A stretch of DNA of 64,000 nt from Bacillus sp. SG-1. Its GTDB lineage: Bacteria > Bacillota > Bacilli > Bacillales > Bacillaceae_B. The translations under genes were made by a program, and so were the position numbers. The stretch spans positions 62,001-126,000 of the forward strand of contig NZ_ABCF01000002.1 of the NCBI RefSeq assembly GCF_000181495.1. The letters run 5' to 3'. A model generated the notes under the pieces. That model ran no database searches and was not told the DNA's origin. It worked only from the letters and a program-made list of their open reading frames with translations. Below, piece by piece: positions 25,976-34,949 of the stretch; the first letter of the stretch is position 1; each line of letters starts with the position of its first letter.

Positions 25976-26070
25976 GGTAAAGGTCTTGCTAACAACGTAA
26001 GTGTTGCCAACAAAGCCGAGAGTATTCACTCTGAAATGACGACTTTGCTGTAAAAGCTACTCCCCTTTAA
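25976..26070 (-). promoter_or_regulatory. yybP-ykoY (Mn2+) riboswitch
   Basis: The minus strand begins AAAGGGGAGTAGC (26056-26068) and ends GTTAGCAAGACCTTTACC (about 25976-25993), the two conserved halves of the yybP-ykoY aptamer, with internal hairpins CAAAGTCGTC... and GGCTTTGTTGGCAACA between them. A terminator follows at 25911. Known members sense Mn(II) and switch on MntP or TerC-type genes, which fits the terC gene of this operon. Confidence 0.92.
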
Positions 26071-26536
26071 GGAGACACTATTCAACTGTATAAACTAACA
26101 ATAATATATCTAAAAGAGTCTGTCAATAACTTTCTGAAAATTAAGTCACTCCCCCATTCTTCTTACTATTTTTCATTTATAGAGGAGGATTGACGATGTC
26201 TTGATTCTTTTACTCTCTGGAACTATAAATGCAAAATATTACATCTCTTTTACCAAGGTAACACAACCTGCCCCTTTCTTGGGACAAGTAAAATGCATAA
26301 TCTGCATTAATTCGGGAAAGCTCTACTTACCTCTCATCAGCACCAGCTAATTATATTAATATAGCAAAACTCGCGGTATAAATTTCAAGAATATTAATAA
26401 AATTAATAAACTTAGCAATACTATCATTATTTCAGTATAAGAGCTATTGGTTGCATTCAAAAAAAATTAACATTAAGATGGAAACTGGTCCCATGAAAAG
26501 GGATACATAAGAAAACAGATAGGTGGTTGCGTTCAC
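26071..26536. other. 466-bp AT-rich upstream region of the peptide-binding protein gene
   Basis: It holds the divergent promoters of the Mn-riboswitch operon and the binding-protein gene. There are AT-rich near-repeats (ATATTAATATAG, AATATTAATAAAATTAAT at about 26350-26410) but no recognisable riboswitch, T-box or coding frame. Confidence 0.5.
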
Positions 26537-28177
26537 ATGAAAAAACAATCATTAATTTTACTGTCTATTCTGCTTGTCTTAAGTGCTTTCTTAACAGCAT
26601 GTGGAGGCGGTAACGACAACAATGGTGATACTGCCGGTACAGATGGCGGTAAAAATGAGCAAGTCCTGAACTTGCTGGAAAGCTCTGAAATTCCTTCTTT
26701 GGATTCAACACTTGGAACAGACTCTGTTTCCTTTAATGTCATGAATAATGTCTTTGAAGGCTTATATCGTCTGGGCGAAGATGATGAGCCAGTCCTTGGA
26801 ATGGCTTCCGAAGAACCTGAGGTTTCAGAAGATGGAAAAACATATACATTCAAACTGCGTGATGCAAAGTGGTCCAATGGAGAACCTGTTACAGCTCAAG
26901 ACTTTGAATATGCTTGGAAAAAAGCGTTGAATCCTGATAATGCATCCGAATATGCATACATCATGTTTGACATCAAGAATGCTGAAAAGGTAAACAATGG
27001 TGAATTACCTGTAGAGGAAGCAGGAATTAAAGCAATTGATGACAAGACTCTTCAAGTAGAACTTGAAACAATTGTTCCTTACTTTAAGTCTTTGCTTACT
27101 TTTGCAACATTCCTTCCTCAAAATCAAGCTTATGTTGAAGAGCAAGGTGACCAATATGGGCTTGAAGCAGCTAATGCGATTTATAATGGACCATTCGTTC
27201 TTTCCGATTGGAAACACGAACAAAGCTTCCAAATGAAGAAAAACGCTGATTACTGGGAAGCAGATGTTGTAAAACTTGAAGAGATCAACTTCAATATAGT
27301 TAAAGATACTTCAACACGTGTAAACCTTTATGAAACAAATGAAACGGACGTTGCTGTACTTTCTGAGCAATATGTGGACTCGTATAAAGATGATCCTAAT
27401 TTCAATACACGTCTGCGCACATCAACATTCTTCCTTCGCTTAAACCAAAACAATGAAGTGCTGGCTAATAAAAATGCCCGTAAAGCCTTCGATGCGGCTT
27501 GGGATAAAGAAGGTGTTGTACAAGTTCTTCTAAACGACGGTTCCATCCCTGCTTACTATCTTGTTCCAGATGATTTTGTAACAGGACCAAATGGAGATGA
27601 CTTCCGTGATACAAACGGTCAACTGGGTGAATATAACCCGGAAAAAGCTGCAGAACTTTGGAATACTGCAAAAGAAGAGCTTGGAATTGAAACTGCTTCA
27701 CTAGAGTTGCTGAATTACGACAGTGAAAACTCCCGTAAAATCGGAGAATATTTGAAAGAACAGCTGGAAAGCACTCTTGAAGGATTGACCATCACGATTT
27801 CTCAACAGCCTTTCAAACAAAAGCTTGAAGTTGAGCAAAGAGGAGATTATGACTTCTCCTTTGCAGGATGGGGCCCTGATTATCCAGACCCAATGACATT
27901 CCTGGATATGTTTGTTACAGGAAGTTCTTATAACCAAACCGGTTTCTCAAATGAAAAATATGACCAATTGATCAACGATGCTCAAACGACATTGCTTGAT
28001 GATCCGGAAAAACGTTGGGAAGCTCTGCTGGAAGCTGAGCGAATCCTTTTAGAAGAGCAAGCAATCAGCCCAATGTTCCAAGACGGTTCTGCATATCTTC
28101 AAAGAGAGTATGTTAAGAACTTATACCGTCATTCATTCGGTGCAGATTACTCTTATAAATGGACTTATATCGAATAA
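26537..28177 (+). CDS. Peptide ABC transporter substrate-binding lipoprotein (OppA family)
   Basis: A 546-aa lipoprotein: signal peptide with lipobox LTAC, Cys22 lipidated, then a Gly/Asn/Asp linker. The mature part has family 5 solute-binding motifs: SFNVMNNVFEGLYRLGED, YTFKLRDAKWSNGEPVTAQDFEYAWKKAL (split over residues about 95-125) and AGWGPDYPDPMTFLD. It should capture oligopeptides outside the cell, as OppA/MppA do. It has its own terminator, with two permease genes after it; no OppD/OppF ATPase gene is present in the window. AGGTGG lies 10 nt before the ATG. Confidence 0.92.
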   Translation: MKKQSLILLSILLVLSAFLTACGGGNDNNGDTAGTDGGKNEQVLNLLESSEIPSLDSTLGTDSVSFNVMNNVFEGLYRLGEDDEPVLGMASEEPEVSEDGKTYTFKLRDAKWSNGEPVTAQDFEYAWKKALNPDNASEYAYIMFDIKNAEKVNNGELPVEEAGIKAIDDKTLQVELETIVPYFKSLLTFATFLPQNQAYVEEQGDQYGLEAANAIYNGPFVLSDWKHEQSFQMKKNADYWEADVVKLEEINFNIVKDTSTRVNLYETNETDVAVLSEQYVDSYKDDPNFNTRLRTSTFFLRLNQNNEVLANKNARKAFDAAWDKEGVVQVLLNDGSIPAYYLVPDDFVTGPNGDDFRDTNGQLGEYNPEKAAELWNTAKEELGIETASLELLNYDSENSRKIGEYLKEQLESTLEGLTITISQQPFKQKLEVEQRGDYDFSFAGWGPDYPDPMTFLDMFVTGSSYNQTGFSNEKYDQLINDAQTTLLDDPEKRWEALLEAERILLEEQAISPMFQDGSAYLQREYVKNLYRHSFGADYSYKWTYIE

Positions 28178-28180
28178 CAC

Positions 28181-28212
28181 AAAAAAGAGGCCGTTTTTCG
28201 GTCTCTTTTTTT
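28181..28212 (+). terminator. Terminator between binding-protein and permease genes
   Basis: Stem AAAAAGAGGCCG / CGGTCTCTTTTT (one G-U) and a long T-run, 4 bp after the stop. It should reduce read-through into the permeases, giving more binding protein than permease. Confidence 0.85.
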
Positions 28213-28294
28213 AATTCTTAAAAAGTGTTGAGAAGGTAGTGTTTTTTTAGTAACATAAAAAAAGGGTTAGTTTTCCAATTTTAGGGGGTATTGG

Positions 28295-29221
28295 ATGATT
28301 TTCAAAGAGTCTTTTCATTTTATACTAAAGTTAATGATTTTAACGATAAGTGTAATTTTCATTTGCCATCTACCGGCTCTCATATTTAAAAATAAACCTC
28401 TCCCAGAGGGACAGCCTTTAATGCAAGTGGAAAAAGCATTTGGTTTCTTTCCAGTCGACTATATTTTCGAAATCAAAAATACTTTATTCAGTCTCCTCAA
28501 TTGGAATGATATTAGCTATGTTGCTCAAGGGACGAATGTTGAGCGAAAAATCTTTCCCTACATCCTTGAATCCTACTCATACTCTCTTACCCTATTATTT
28601 GTCTCACTTCTTATAGCCCTTTTGTTCGCTGTATTCCTCACTACTGTGACCTTTTATTTACCATCAAAACTGCAAGGAGCGATAAGGAAGCTGTCTCATA
28701 TAGCAGAAGCACTGCCGGACGTTTTTGTGATTTTTTCTCTCCAGTTGGGTGCAGTGTGGGTGTTTAAACATACCAATTTGCTCGTTACAGAACCATATGC
28801 CCTTTCCGGGCAGAAGATTTATTTCCTTCCCATTTTGACATTATCACTTATTCCAATGATCTATTTATATAAAAATACACTTATGATGTATGAGAATGAA
28901 CTTGGCAAACCCTATGTCGAATTTGGTGTTTCCAAAGGAATTGGAAAACTTCAAATATTGCTGCGTCACGTTTTTCCCAATGTTCTTTTATCCTTTTTTT
29001 ATAATCTAAAATATATGTATCTGCTGCTCATATCTCATATGATTATTCTAGAGTATATGTATAACATTTATGGATTGCTGCAATTTATGACGAACCACCC
29101 CAGCTATGAAATCATAACTGTTGGAGTACTATTATTGACTTTGCCAATATCTCTTGTCTTTTTCTTTATCAAACTGCTTCTCCCGAAAGGAGTGACCTAC
29201 TATGATCAAGCAGCTGTTTAA
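28295..29221 (+). CDS. ABC transporter permease, OppB-like
   Basis: A 308-aa membrane protein with about six helices. The cytoplasmic coupling loop reads ELGKPYVEFGVSKGIGKLQILLRHVFPNVL (split; EAA motif about residues 203-232, here GVSKGIG in place of the usual ARAKGLS). The N-terminal soluble loop is longer than in many OppB. AGGGGG precedes the ATG. The stop overlaps the next permease start by 20 bp. With the OppC-like protein it would form the channel for peptides delivered by the lipoprotein at 26537; the ATPase must be encoded elsewhere. Confidence 0.8.
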   Translation: MIFKESFHFILKLMILTISVIFICHLPALIFKNKPLPEGQPLMQVEKAFGFFPVDYIFEIKNTLFSLLNWNDISYVAQGTNVERKIFPYILESYSYSLTLLFVSLLIALLFAVFLTTVTFYLPSKLQGAIRKLSHIAEALPDVFVIFSLQLGAVWVFKHTNLLVTEPYALSGQKIYFLPILTLSLIPMIYLYKNTLMMYENELGKPYVEFGVSKGIGKLQILLRHVFPNVLLSFFYNLKYMYLLLISHMIILEYMYNIYGLLQFMTNHPSYEIITVGVLLLTLPISLVFFFIKLLLPKGVTYYDQAAV

Positions 29222-30122
29222 AAATGCTGGTTTTACAGCGGGACTACTCTTGCTAACGGTTATCTTGGCAGGGAGTGCATTCAATACACACTTCTTTAAG
29301 GAAGATTTGCAGAATATATCAAATGAAGAATATTATGCAAATAAGCCGGAACCCCCTTCCACTGAGCATCCTTTTGGAACATCACAGGGGGGAATCGATT
29401 TATTCGACCTTGTCCTGAGCCAGACATTCCCTACGATCAAGTTGGCACTCTTCATTACTGCAGGAAGAATGACCATTTCTTTATTTATGGGCTTTCTCTA
29501 TGGACTGCAATATAGGAAGTTGAAATGGCTGGATCTGTTTATTGAAGGCTTTCATTTTGTTCCGGCTACCCTTCTCGCCTTTTTGTTGCTCCTCGGGTTG
29601 AACTTCATGAACTTTGAATTCATCATGGAAAACCCAGAATTCAGATGGTATTTCATCGCCTATACTCTGATTGCCATAGGCATTCCGACATTGTTACAAC
29701 TAATTGGAAAAGAAACGAACCTCGCTCTTCACAATGAATTCATTGAAGGTGCAAAAGTTCTGGGTGGAAGCCGCACACACATTTTGGTTAAGCATGTCAT
29801 CCCCTCTATCAGGGGTAAAATAATACTAATGTTCAGCGGACAATTGATTGCAGTCCTGACATTGATGATGCATATTTCTATACTTGGATTTTACATACCA
29901 GGATGGACAGCATTCATTGGCAGCAACTATTATGAATTAATGGTATCACCATGGATCATCTTCTTTCCCGTCCTTCTTTTTGCCCTGCTTATTACTTCCC
30001 TGACATTACTAACGAATGGGATCAGGACAGTATTGGACGGAGACTATCAAAAGAGAAGGCCGACACTTTTATCTTCTTCCTCTATCCGCACCCTTTCAAT
30101 CAAAAAAGACCTTACTTTATAA
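29202..30122 (+). CDS. ABC transporter permease, OppC-like
   Basis: A 306-aa protein with one N-terminal helix, an extracytoplasmic segment containing HPFGTSQGGIDLFDLVLSQT (matching the OppC HPLGTDxxGRDxxSR motif in weakened form) and about five more helices. The EAA loop reads FIEGAKVLGGSRTHILVKHVIP. AAAGGAG precedes the ATG, which lies inside the end of the OppB-like gene, so they are translationally coupled. The weak GRD motif and EAA loop suggest a diverged peptide or nickel-type transporter. Confidence 0.8.
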   Translation: MIKQLFKNAGFTAGLLLLTVILAGSAFNTHFFKEDLQNISNEEYYANKPEPPSTEHPFGTSQGGIDLFDLVLSQTFPTIKLALFITAGRMTISLFMGFLYGLQYRKLKWLDLFIEGFHFVPATLLAFLLLLGLNFMNFEFIMENPEFRWYFIAYTLIAIGIPTLLQLIGKETNLALHNEFIEGAKVLGGSRTHILVKHVIPSIRGKIILMFSGQLIAVLTLMMHISILGFYIPGWTAFIGSNYYELMVSPWIIFFPVLLFALLITSLTLLTNGIRTVLDGDYQKRRPTLLSSSSIRTLSIKKDLTL

Positions 30123-30613
30123 GAATAACTCCAGGAGCCGAACTTTCAGCTTCTGGCTTCTTTTTCCTAGGCTCCCTTCTTAAACTTTGAAGCCATTTAA
30201 GATGAATTTCGAAAAATATAAACATCAATCACTCGAAATATTTTGGTAAGCAAGGAAGAAAAGAGCTACTCTTCCTGTTCAGAGAGTAAAAACCTTGTAC
30301 CAGGGGAAAAATCCGGCACAAGGGATTTTTCTGAAATCTACATTATACGTAAACAACCTTTTCCTGAAATCTTATAAGCAAGTCAGATAAATTTTCAAAC
30401 AGCAATTAATAATAATAATATTATGTTTACATATTTATGGTTTTTGTGGTCCTCAGTGGTTTACCAAAATGGTATAAGGTTAATGGTACAATAGATAATT
30501 TTTACGTTTTCACCCATTGATTTATGGCAAGAATGGGTATTAACCTTCTTCACTTACCAAGTCAACCCTTCTACTTTAGCCACGGTTATTCTCTACAAAA
30601 AGGTGTGACTGAT
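30123..30613. other. 491-bp intergenic region with two hairpins
   Basis: A GC-rich hairpin at about 30133-30167 (AGCCGAA...TTCTGGCT, then TTTTT) is the likely terminator of the permease pair. At 30291-30331, CCTTGT/ACAAGG and AAAAATCC/GGATTTTT are overlapping, mutually exclusive stems of attenuator type. The rest is AT-rich promoter DNA for the gene at 30614. No gene is seen. Confidence 0.5.
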
Positions 30614-31111
30614 TTGCAGGTAATAAAAGTTTTCTTTCCAGAAACTAAAGGGATCATCAAGATTATGGCAGCAGTTTATTTTATTCTGTTAGCAGGCGGC
30701 AGTTTCTTGAGTTTGTACCTTAATGAAACATTAGCCCAATGGACATCATTCCTACTGCAGAGCTTTCTCTATATTGTGGCTTGCTCCCTCATTTATTTCG
30801 CCATCAAAAGTCAGCGGATCATTGTTACCGAGAAGCAATTTATCTTGAAAGTCATCGGTATTACCCGCCATAAAATTGATTTCAACCATATCCATGAAGT
30901 TAGAAAAGGAAAAATGAGCGGTTCTCCAATCATGGAAATCCATGCCAAAAAAGGCCCCTATTCCAAGGTATGTCCTGTTCCGTATTTACCCTTTTCTGAC
31001 TCATGGCAAGAATTATTGTTAATCATTGAAAAAAAATGCGGCAGTGAAGTGATTGGAAATATGGATTTAAAAAGGCGCAAAGGGGAAATCAGGACTTGGA
31101 GAGAAACGTAG
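30614..31111 (+). CDS. Membrane protein with bacterial PH-like domain (165 aa)
   Basis: Two membrane helices (about residues 17-35 and 45-62) are followed by a soluble domain with SQRIIVTEKQFILKVIG and IDFNHIHEVRKGK, the strand pattern of bacterial PH-like (YdbS/DUF304-type) domains. The TTG at 30614 is chosen because AAAGGTG lies 8 nt upstream; the open frame to 30524 has no site and an atypical sequence. A perfect palindromic terminator follows. Function unknown. Confidence 0.65.
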   Translation: MQVIKVFFPETKGIIKIMAAVYFILLAGGSFLSLYLNETLAQWTSFLLQSFLYIVACSLIYFAIKSQRIIVTEKQFILKVIGITRHKIDFNHIHEVRKGKMSGSPIMEIHAKKGPYSKVCPVPYLPFSDSWQELLLIIEKKCGSEVIGNMDLKRRKGEIRTWRET

Positions 31112-31115
31112 GCAT

Positions 31116-31147
31116 AAGAAAAGTACAGCTGCAGCTGTACTTTTCTT
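31116..31147. terminator. 32-bp perfect palindrome, bidirectional terminator
   Basis: Arms AAGAAAAGTACAGCTG / CAGCTGTACTTTTCTT with no loop, flanked by T-rich DNA, located between the convergent PH-like and nuclease genes. Confidence 0.75.
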
Positions 31148-31197
31148 AATATTATCACTTCATAACACCGGTTTATCATTTAAGCGAATCAACCAAT

Positions 31198-32361
31198 CTA
31201 CCATATCATTTCCGCCCATTCCGGGTGATCTATGAATGGGTTACGGTTTCCTTGGTATTTTTCAAAGATTAACTCGTTTCTTCTTATTTCTGCTTCATCT
31301 ACCGGATCCAATTCATGCCAACTCAATAAAACAGACAACTTTCCATGAAATGGTTTGGATCCATTTTCAACTCGTTCATTCACTTCCAGATCTAATTCTC
31401 CGTTGTCCCCTTCATACCTTACCGCCATGTAAAATAACATCCGGGCGATATCCCCCTTCACCTCATCCCTGGGTTCCCACGAATCACTGTCTGAGAAATT
31501 ACCTGCGGCTTCATCATGTGGTGACCCTCCGTTATCAAAATCAAGGTTACTTCTGGAGGAATTTACGGTCGTGTCAGTGGGCCTCAAATGATGTAAGTCC
31601 GTTCCAGCACCCTGTGAGGTCCCGAAACCGCCATGTGATTTTGCCCATACATGTTCCCGGTTCCATTCATCTGAACCTCCTCCATTTAAAAGTTTGGATT
31701 GAGATCGGCCTGTATACAGGAGAATGACGTTATCCGGATTTGCTGGATCTTCATCGGTTTCTCTCAATGCTTCCCACACATCCCCATACGAAAGCTTTCT
31801 GTGATCATCAATAATCTCATGCAGGGCATTCTTCAGCTCAATACCGGTTTTGCCTTTTGCTTGCTGATAATAAGGATCTGTTATGACAGGAGGTTCAGGG
31901 GGATCTTCTTCCTCATCGGGATTACCCAATTCTGTTTTTAACACCATTGAAGTAGTCGACTTAATCCCTTCATGGGCAAAATATTTTTCTCGAGTTCCTG
32001 TTACCTCTATTTTCATGCCCATTAAAGAAGGATTACTTTGCAAGCCGTATTCTTCCCGGAATTCAGAGGATATTTGAACAAATATCATTTTGTCAAGATT
32101 CATTTCATCACGAGAATCAGCCAGAACAAAGGCATAATCATTCGAGAATCCCTCTCTTGCTATACTGCTGGTCGAGACTGGCTGGCCAGTGATATACCCC
32201 AGGACGGTCAATTCCCTCCCATCCTCTAGGGATAAAGCTTCTTCAACAGTAAGTGGAGATTGATCTGTATTTTGAACAGAAGGTATTTCTGTAATATTGC
32301 AAGCTGTCAATAACAATAGCAGTAGTATGATAGGAAAAGCTGTATATTTATGTAATGACAT
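31198..32361 (-). CDS. Extracellular lipoprotein nuclease (endonuclease I / Bsn family) with OB-like domain
   Basis: A 387-aa exported lipoprotein: lipobox LTAC with Cys21. Residues about 35-140 form an OB-like (DUF6359-type) domain (LEDGRELTVLGYITGQPV). After an acidic Pro linker (EEEDPPEPP), residues about 160-387 form the endonuclease I domain with the beta-beta-alpha metal motif DEWNREHVWAKSHGG and HHLRPTDTTVNSSRSN. It should cut DNA/RNA non-specifically at the cell surface, as Bsn and YhcR do, perhaps for nutrient recovery. AGGAGGAACACG precedes the ATG. It is monocistronic. Confidence 0.88.
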   Translation of the reverse strand: MSLHKYTAFPIILLLLLLTACNITEIPSVQNTDQSPLTVEEALSLEDGRELTVLGYITGQPVSTSSIAREGFSNDYAFVLADSRDEMNLDKMIFVQISSEFREEYGLQSNPSLMGMKIEVTGTREKYFAHEGIKSTTSMVLKTELGNPDEEEDPPEPPVITDPYYQQAKGKTGIELKNALHEIIDDHRKLSYGDVWEALRETDEDPANPDNVILLYTGRSQSKLLNGGGSDEWNREHVWAKSHGGFGTSQGAGTDLHHLRPTDTTVNSSRSNLDFDNGGSPHDEAAGNFSDSDSWEPRDEVKGDIARMLFYMAVRYEGDNGELDLEVNERVENGSKPFHGKLSVLLSWHELDPVDEAEIRRNELIFEKYQGNRNPFIDHPEWAEMIW

Positions 32362-32529
32362 CGTGTTCCTCCTTTGCTATATGCATATCGGGTTCACTTT
32401 ATGAAGCCCTTTTACTAGCTTACTATAAAAAATACCAGAATAGTAATCAGCCAAATGGACTTAATTCTATATCCTAATGAGAATTGGCGAATTCGCTTCT
32501 TCTATCGAGAAAAAGATGCTGCAAAGACG

Positions 32530-32565
32530 AAAAGAGCAATCCAAGTGATGGAGTTGCTCTTTTTT
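32530..32565 (-). terminator. Terminator after the DUF1259 gene
   Basis: Stem AAAAGAGCAA / TTGCTCTTTT with a 14-nt loop and T-runs on both strands, about 45 bp after the DUF1259 stop. Confidence 0.75.
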
Positions 32566-32609
32566 AGCCAACCTTATTTTGTAAATAAAGGATCAATTTA
32601 TTTCTTGTT

Positions 32610-33002
32610 TTAATGTTTCAATACCTTAAACGCTTCCGACAGCCTCTTTGCAAATGACTCCGGCTTTTCTACTGTCTGAACATGTAAGTACTTTATTGCA
32701 GGCTCTGCGTACAGCCAGTGATTATGCAATGCTGTTATGGGAATGTCATTTTTGCCTAAGGCGATAGTAAAGTCAGGCACTTCCTCCGGCAGCAAGACGA
32801 TTTCAGCATGGTTCAATGCTGTTCCATCATCTTCAAAAGCCTCAAAATGAATCTCCATATCCGTTTCACTTTTGAAAGGCCTGCCCTGTACCTTTACTTC
32901 GAGATTCCTGGGAAGCTCCAGAGATATCATTCCCTCCTGTGCTTCTCCTTCTGCTCCTAACAGCTCTTTTAGCTTATCGGCAACTGCTTCCAAATCTTTC
33001 AC
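32610..33002 (-). CDS. DUF1259-family protein (130 aa)
   Basis: A soluble protein with the DUF1259 pattern LNHAEIVLLPEEVPDFTIAL and ITALHNHWLYAEPAIKYLHV; the conserved His pair in LHNHW suggests metal or ligand binding, but no activity is established for the family. Actinobacterial homologues are exported; this one lacks a signal peptide and represents a single domain. The GTG at 33002 follows AAGGAGGG. It lies 45 bp after the IDEAL-domain gene in the same direction. Confidence 0.75.
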   Translation of the reverse strand: MKDLEAVADKLKELLGAEGEAQEGMISLELPRNLEVKVQGRPFKSETDMEIHFEAFEDDGTALNHAEIVLLPEEVPDFTIALGKNDIPITALHNHWLYAEPAIKYLHVQTVEKPESFAKRLSEAFKVLKH

Positions 33003-33046
33003 TTTAGCCCTCCTTTTCTTAGTCCCTCTACTATTTATTATGATTG

Positions 33047-33409
33047 CTATAGGGAGAATTCGACAAATTCCTTAGCTTGGCTGCCCTTGGCATTTCGTTT
33101 GAACTCCTGTAAGGCATTGGAAAGTTCATAGAACCATTCCTTGTCCTGGGTTTGTAGAGAAATGTCGATCAGAAATTGAAGCTGAGGCTCCGTCAGGGTT
33201 TGACTTGAAGGTATTTTTTCAATCAGGCTGTCATCCATGTTTAGTGAATAGCCAATCAAGTCTTTATCATCACTGTCAATCACTCTAATCTTAAACAATG
33301 GATCTAGAGGATCAATATTTTCCATATAACCTTGAATCAATGCTCCATTTTTTGCAAACCCTCTAACCCAGTCACCAATATTTACTTTGTCCCTTTTTAT
33401 TTTACTCAT
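33047..33409 (-). CDS. Small IDEAL-domain protein (120 aa)
   Basis: N-terminal half looks like a small beta-barrel (VNIGDWVRGFAKNGALIQGY); the C-terminal part contains LQFLIDISLQTQDKEWFYEL, matching the IDEAL motif (about 37 residues, hydrophobic-IDxALxxxDxxxFxxL), found in several Bacillus proteins and used for protein-protein contact. AAAGGCGG precedes the ATG. It is likely cotranscribed with the DUF1259 gene. The specific role is unknown; the motif call is by eye. Confidence 0.65.
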   Translation of the reverse strand: MSKIKRDKVNIGDWVRGFAKNGALIQGYMENIDPLDPLFKIRVIDSDDKDLIGYSLNMDDSLIEKIPSSQTLTEPQLQFLIDISLQTQDKEWFYELSNALQEFKRNAKGSQAKEFVEFSL

Positions 33410-33523
33410 TTCTTTACACCGCCTTTTATTTTTTGAGAATTTATGTTATATGATTTTTTATCTTAGTTGCTAATTATCCTTTTATGACAGAAATCAAACA
33501 TCCTTACACGTCAAATCTTTCAT

Positions 33524-33558
33524 AAAAAAAGACACTGACCAAACTGATGGCCAGTGTC
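33524..33558 (-). terminator. Probable terminator downstream of the DnaN paralogue
   Basis: Stem GACACTG / CAGTGTC with a 14-nt loop and seven Ts on the minus strand, about 120 bp after the stop at 33679. Confidence 0.7.
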
Positions 33559-33678
33559 CAAAATATATACTCATGTGAAAAATATATTAATTTCACTAGT
33601 TTTCACTTGTGTAAATTTGTATCTTACAATAGCGATACAGAAGTAATTTCTGCAGAAAAATTCTATCGAAAGTCGCTA

Positions 33679-34803
33679 TTAAGATGCCCTGACTGGAGAA
33701 ATTAAATGAATGGTCGATTTCTTATTATATGGCTTGATGATGATAGGTCTTAAACTTCCGCCAAAACTGAGCGAGACCAATTCCTCACTCATCGATTTAA
33801 GTGCTTCTGCAAGGAACTTTCCGTCAAATGAGATCTTCAATGACAAGTCTCCCTTGATTTCCAGCGGGGTCAGTTTTTCGGTGATCACCCCGATCTCCGA
33901 AGTACTGGATGTCAGTTGAATTCTGCCTTCATTCGTCAAGGAGAAGGATACATTATTATGCTTCCATTCTGAAGCAAGTAAATTAGCCCGTCCTATTCCT
34001 TGAAGAAGTTTGATGCGTGAAACCACTACCTCCGTAGTCGTTTGTTCAGGTATGATTTTTGTTATATCAGGATAGTTTCCTGATATAAGCCTCGTATAAA
34101 GAAACAAGTCATCAGCTTGGAAGATGACCAAGTTGTCACTAGGGTAAATTTGTATAAATTGGTGTTTATCAATAGCGTTTACAAGCTCAGTCATAGCTTT
34201 ACCCGGTAAAATGAATGATCCAGTAACAGGGGATGACATGGCTGCTTTTCTCATAGCCATTCGCTGAGAGTTCGTTGCAATCAGTGTTAACTGGTTCTCT
34301 GAAAATTCCCAATTAACACCAGTCAGAACGGCCCTTGAATCTGATGCAGATATTGCAAATTGTGTTTGTTTAATCATCTCAACCAACAGGCTGCCTTTTA
34401 TTCTCACTCCCTCATTACCGGTATTCTCTGGTCTTTCAGGGTAATCCTCTTCATTCAGCAGACTTAAAGTTGTTTCAATTTCACCGCTAGTAATCTTTAC
34501 TTGTTTGTTGAATTTTTTTATTTTAATAAATGTGTCATCTGGCATTTTTTTAATAAGGTTATGAAAATATCTAACTGGTACAACAAGTTTCCCGGGGGCT
34601 ATTATTCTTCCTGCATCAGCTTGTTGTAAATCAATTGTTTTTGCGATACTCACATCTGAATCTCCCCCAGTCAAGATCAAGCCTTTCAAGTCTGCTTCAA
34701 TCTTGACTCCATTTAACACAGGGACTGAGGGGTTCCCCGGAATCACTCTTCCGACAATATTCAATGCTTTTTTAAGCCTCTGGGTATCTATTAGAAATTC
34801 CAT
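33679..34803 (-). CDS. DNA polymerase III beta subunit (sliding clamp) paralogue
   Basis: A 374-aa protein with the three-domain clamp layout, e.g. FLIDTQRLKKALNIVGRVIPG at the start, FAISASDSRAVLTGVNWEF and LIATNSQRMAMRKA in domain 2, and the C-terminal LISPVRAS in place of the usual LPVR(T/M)-type hydrophobic pocket edge. It should form a DNA-encircling dimer. The normal dnaN lies beside dnaA and recF at the origin; none of those genes is here, so this is probably a second clamp, as known in some Bacillus genomes. AAAGGGGGAG precedes the ATG; the gene stands alone. Confidence 0.85.
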   Translation of the reverse strand: MEFLIDTQRLKKALNIVGRVIPGNPSVPVLNGVKIEADLKGLILTGGDSDVSIAKTIDLQQADAGRIIAPGKLVVPVRYFHNLIKKMPDDTFIKIKKFNKQVKITSGEIETTLSLLNEEDYPERPENTGNEGVRIKGSLLVEMIKQTQFAISASDSRAVLTGVNWEFSENQLTLIATNSQRMAMRKAAMSSPVTGSFILPGKAMTELVNAIDKHQFIQIYPSDNLVIFQADDLFLYTRLISGNYPDITKIIPEQTTTEVVVSRIKLLQGIGRANLLASEWKHNNVSFSLTNEGRIQLTSSTSEIGVITEKLTPLEIKGDLSLKISFDGKFLAEALKSMSEELVSLSFGGSLRPIIIKPYNKKSTIHLISPVRAS

Positions 34804-34949
34804 TGTTCTCCCCCTTTGTTATAATCTATCATTTTATTTTAACATAATAAATATTCTGAATTATAACAAGAGGATTAATTATGTTTGATATTCTTATAGT
34901 GGACTTTGAAGAAAAGCTTTTTAAATATTCCTTTTGTTAAACAGTTATA

